Of a stretch of DNA of 19,899 nt, positions 19,691 through 19,899 are shown piece by piece. How positions within the stretch are numbered: position 1 is the stretch's first letter; every line of letters starts with the position of its first letter. The notes beneath the pieces are model-generated. The model was not told where the DNA came from. It ran no database searches and was given only the letters and a program-made list of their open reading frames with translations. The position numbers and the translations under genes are program-made. Source of the DNA: an uncultured Chitinophagaceae bacterium (GTDB lineage Bacteria > Bacteroidota > Bacteroidia > Chitinophagales > Chitinophagaceae); the NCBI GenBank assembly GCA_937900675.1, contig CALCEA010000171.1, forward strand, positions 1-19,899, in the 5' to 3' direction.

Positions 19691-19849
19691 ATGCTACCAA
19701 CAATATCATTATTTGTATTCAAACATCGCATCACTAAAAACGGTGAAGTGTGTATTTATATTCGATTCACTAACGACAGGAAATCCAGTTATAAATCCAC
19801 TGGCATTTCGGTCCCAAAGAATATGTGGGACTTCTCAAAGAACAAAGTG
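19691..19849 (+). CDS. Tyrosine recombinase/integrase, N-terminal fragment (cut by the end of the sequence)
   Basis: The first 53 residues of a Bacteroidetes-type phage integrase. The visible part is the N-terminal arm-DNA-binding domain: SLFVFKHRITKNGEVCIYIR, then KSSYKSTGISVPKNMWDFSK, matching the usual pattern of basic strand, NGE-x-x-IYIR, sTGI-x-V-P-x-x-W. The SAM-like and catalytic domains lie beyond the window. The frame continues through the adapter bases, but those codons are artificial and I end the feature at 19849. This class of recombinase mobilises conjugative elements, islands and prophages by cutting at att sites; the upstream tRNA-like fragment fits such a site. The element itself would extend to the right. 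Confidence 0.85.
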
Positions 19850-19899
19850 AGATCGGAAGAGCACACGTCTGAACTCCAGTCACCGATGTTTATCTCGTA
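19850..19899 (+). other. Illumina TruSeq-type adapter read-through (artefact)
   Basis: From 19850 the sequence is the standard 3' adapter (begins AGATCGGAAGAGCACACGTC, ends at 19883), followed by an eight-base index CGATGTTT (19884-19891) and ATCTCGTA, the start of the P7 primer region. It is library sequence, not part of the genome. The true end of the contig is 19849 or a few bases before. Confidence 0.97.

Noticed and set aside
19850..19899. Continuation of the integrase reading frame to the end
   Set aside because: These codons come from adapter and index bases, so the translated residues are not real.

Overview
The window is an AT-rich piece of a Bacteroidota chromosome, most likely from the Chitinophagales/Sphingobacteriales side of the phylum. 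The signs are TAnnTTTG-type -7 promoter elements, a two-component propeller kinase with a Y_Y_Y domain, M56/BlaR1 and M23 proteins with TonB-like C-termini, signal peptides ending in ..AQ or ..SQ, a DUF2007 protein and a Bacteroidetes-type tyrosine integrase. There is no rRNA, intact tRNA, IS element or CRISPR array.

Layout. (1) 0.1-3.6 kb: a periplasmic-propeller histidine kinase and its LuxR-type response regulator, then a small unknown protein whose promoter carries a perfect inverted repeat. (2) 4.1-6.1 kb: a three-gene operon of a polytopic membrane protein, a small winged-helix regulator and a second polytopic membrane protein (probably DUF4153), with an inverted repeat over the promoter; it ends in a strong bidirectional terminator shared with a 27-residue single-TM ORF on the other strand. 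(3) 6.4-9.8 kb: an outer-membrane beta-barrel candidate, a Bcr/CflA-type MFS exporter, MscL, a secreted stand-alone plug-like protein and a small lipoprotein. (4) 9.8-10.9 kb: a Crp/Fnr-family regulator flanked on both sides by the same CRP-like palindrome, then a small membrane protein. (5) 11.0-12.1 kb, minus strand: an SPFH/band-7 membrane protein and an Arc-type ribbon-helix-helix protein. (6) 12.2-16.2 kb: a BlaI-like repressor overlapping an M56 metallopeptidase fused to plug-like and TonB C-terminal domains, then an M23 peptidase that also ends in a TonB-like domain, then a DUF2007 protein. (7) 16.3-19.3 kb: an accessory-looking block of small secreted and membrane proteins of unknown function, two genes forward and four or five in a tight reverse operon. 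(8) 19.35-19.85 kb: a possible decayed GIY-YIG fragment, a terminator, a tRNA-3'-end-like sequence and the N-terminus of a tyrosine integrase, which looks like the left edge of an integrated element. The last 50 bases are Illumina adapter with index, not biology.

How the genes work together. Most of the window concerns envelope sensing and maintenance: a sensor kinase pair, a BlaI/BlaR1-like protease switch, a cell-wall peptidase, MscL, an SPFH scaffold and several one-component regulators beside membrane proteins. The best regulatory signals are the twin palindromes around the Crp/Fnr gene and the dyads upstream of blaI. I see no single complete, clearly new system. The most unusual items are the protease-plug-TonB fusions, the twin palindromes and the truncated integration boundary.
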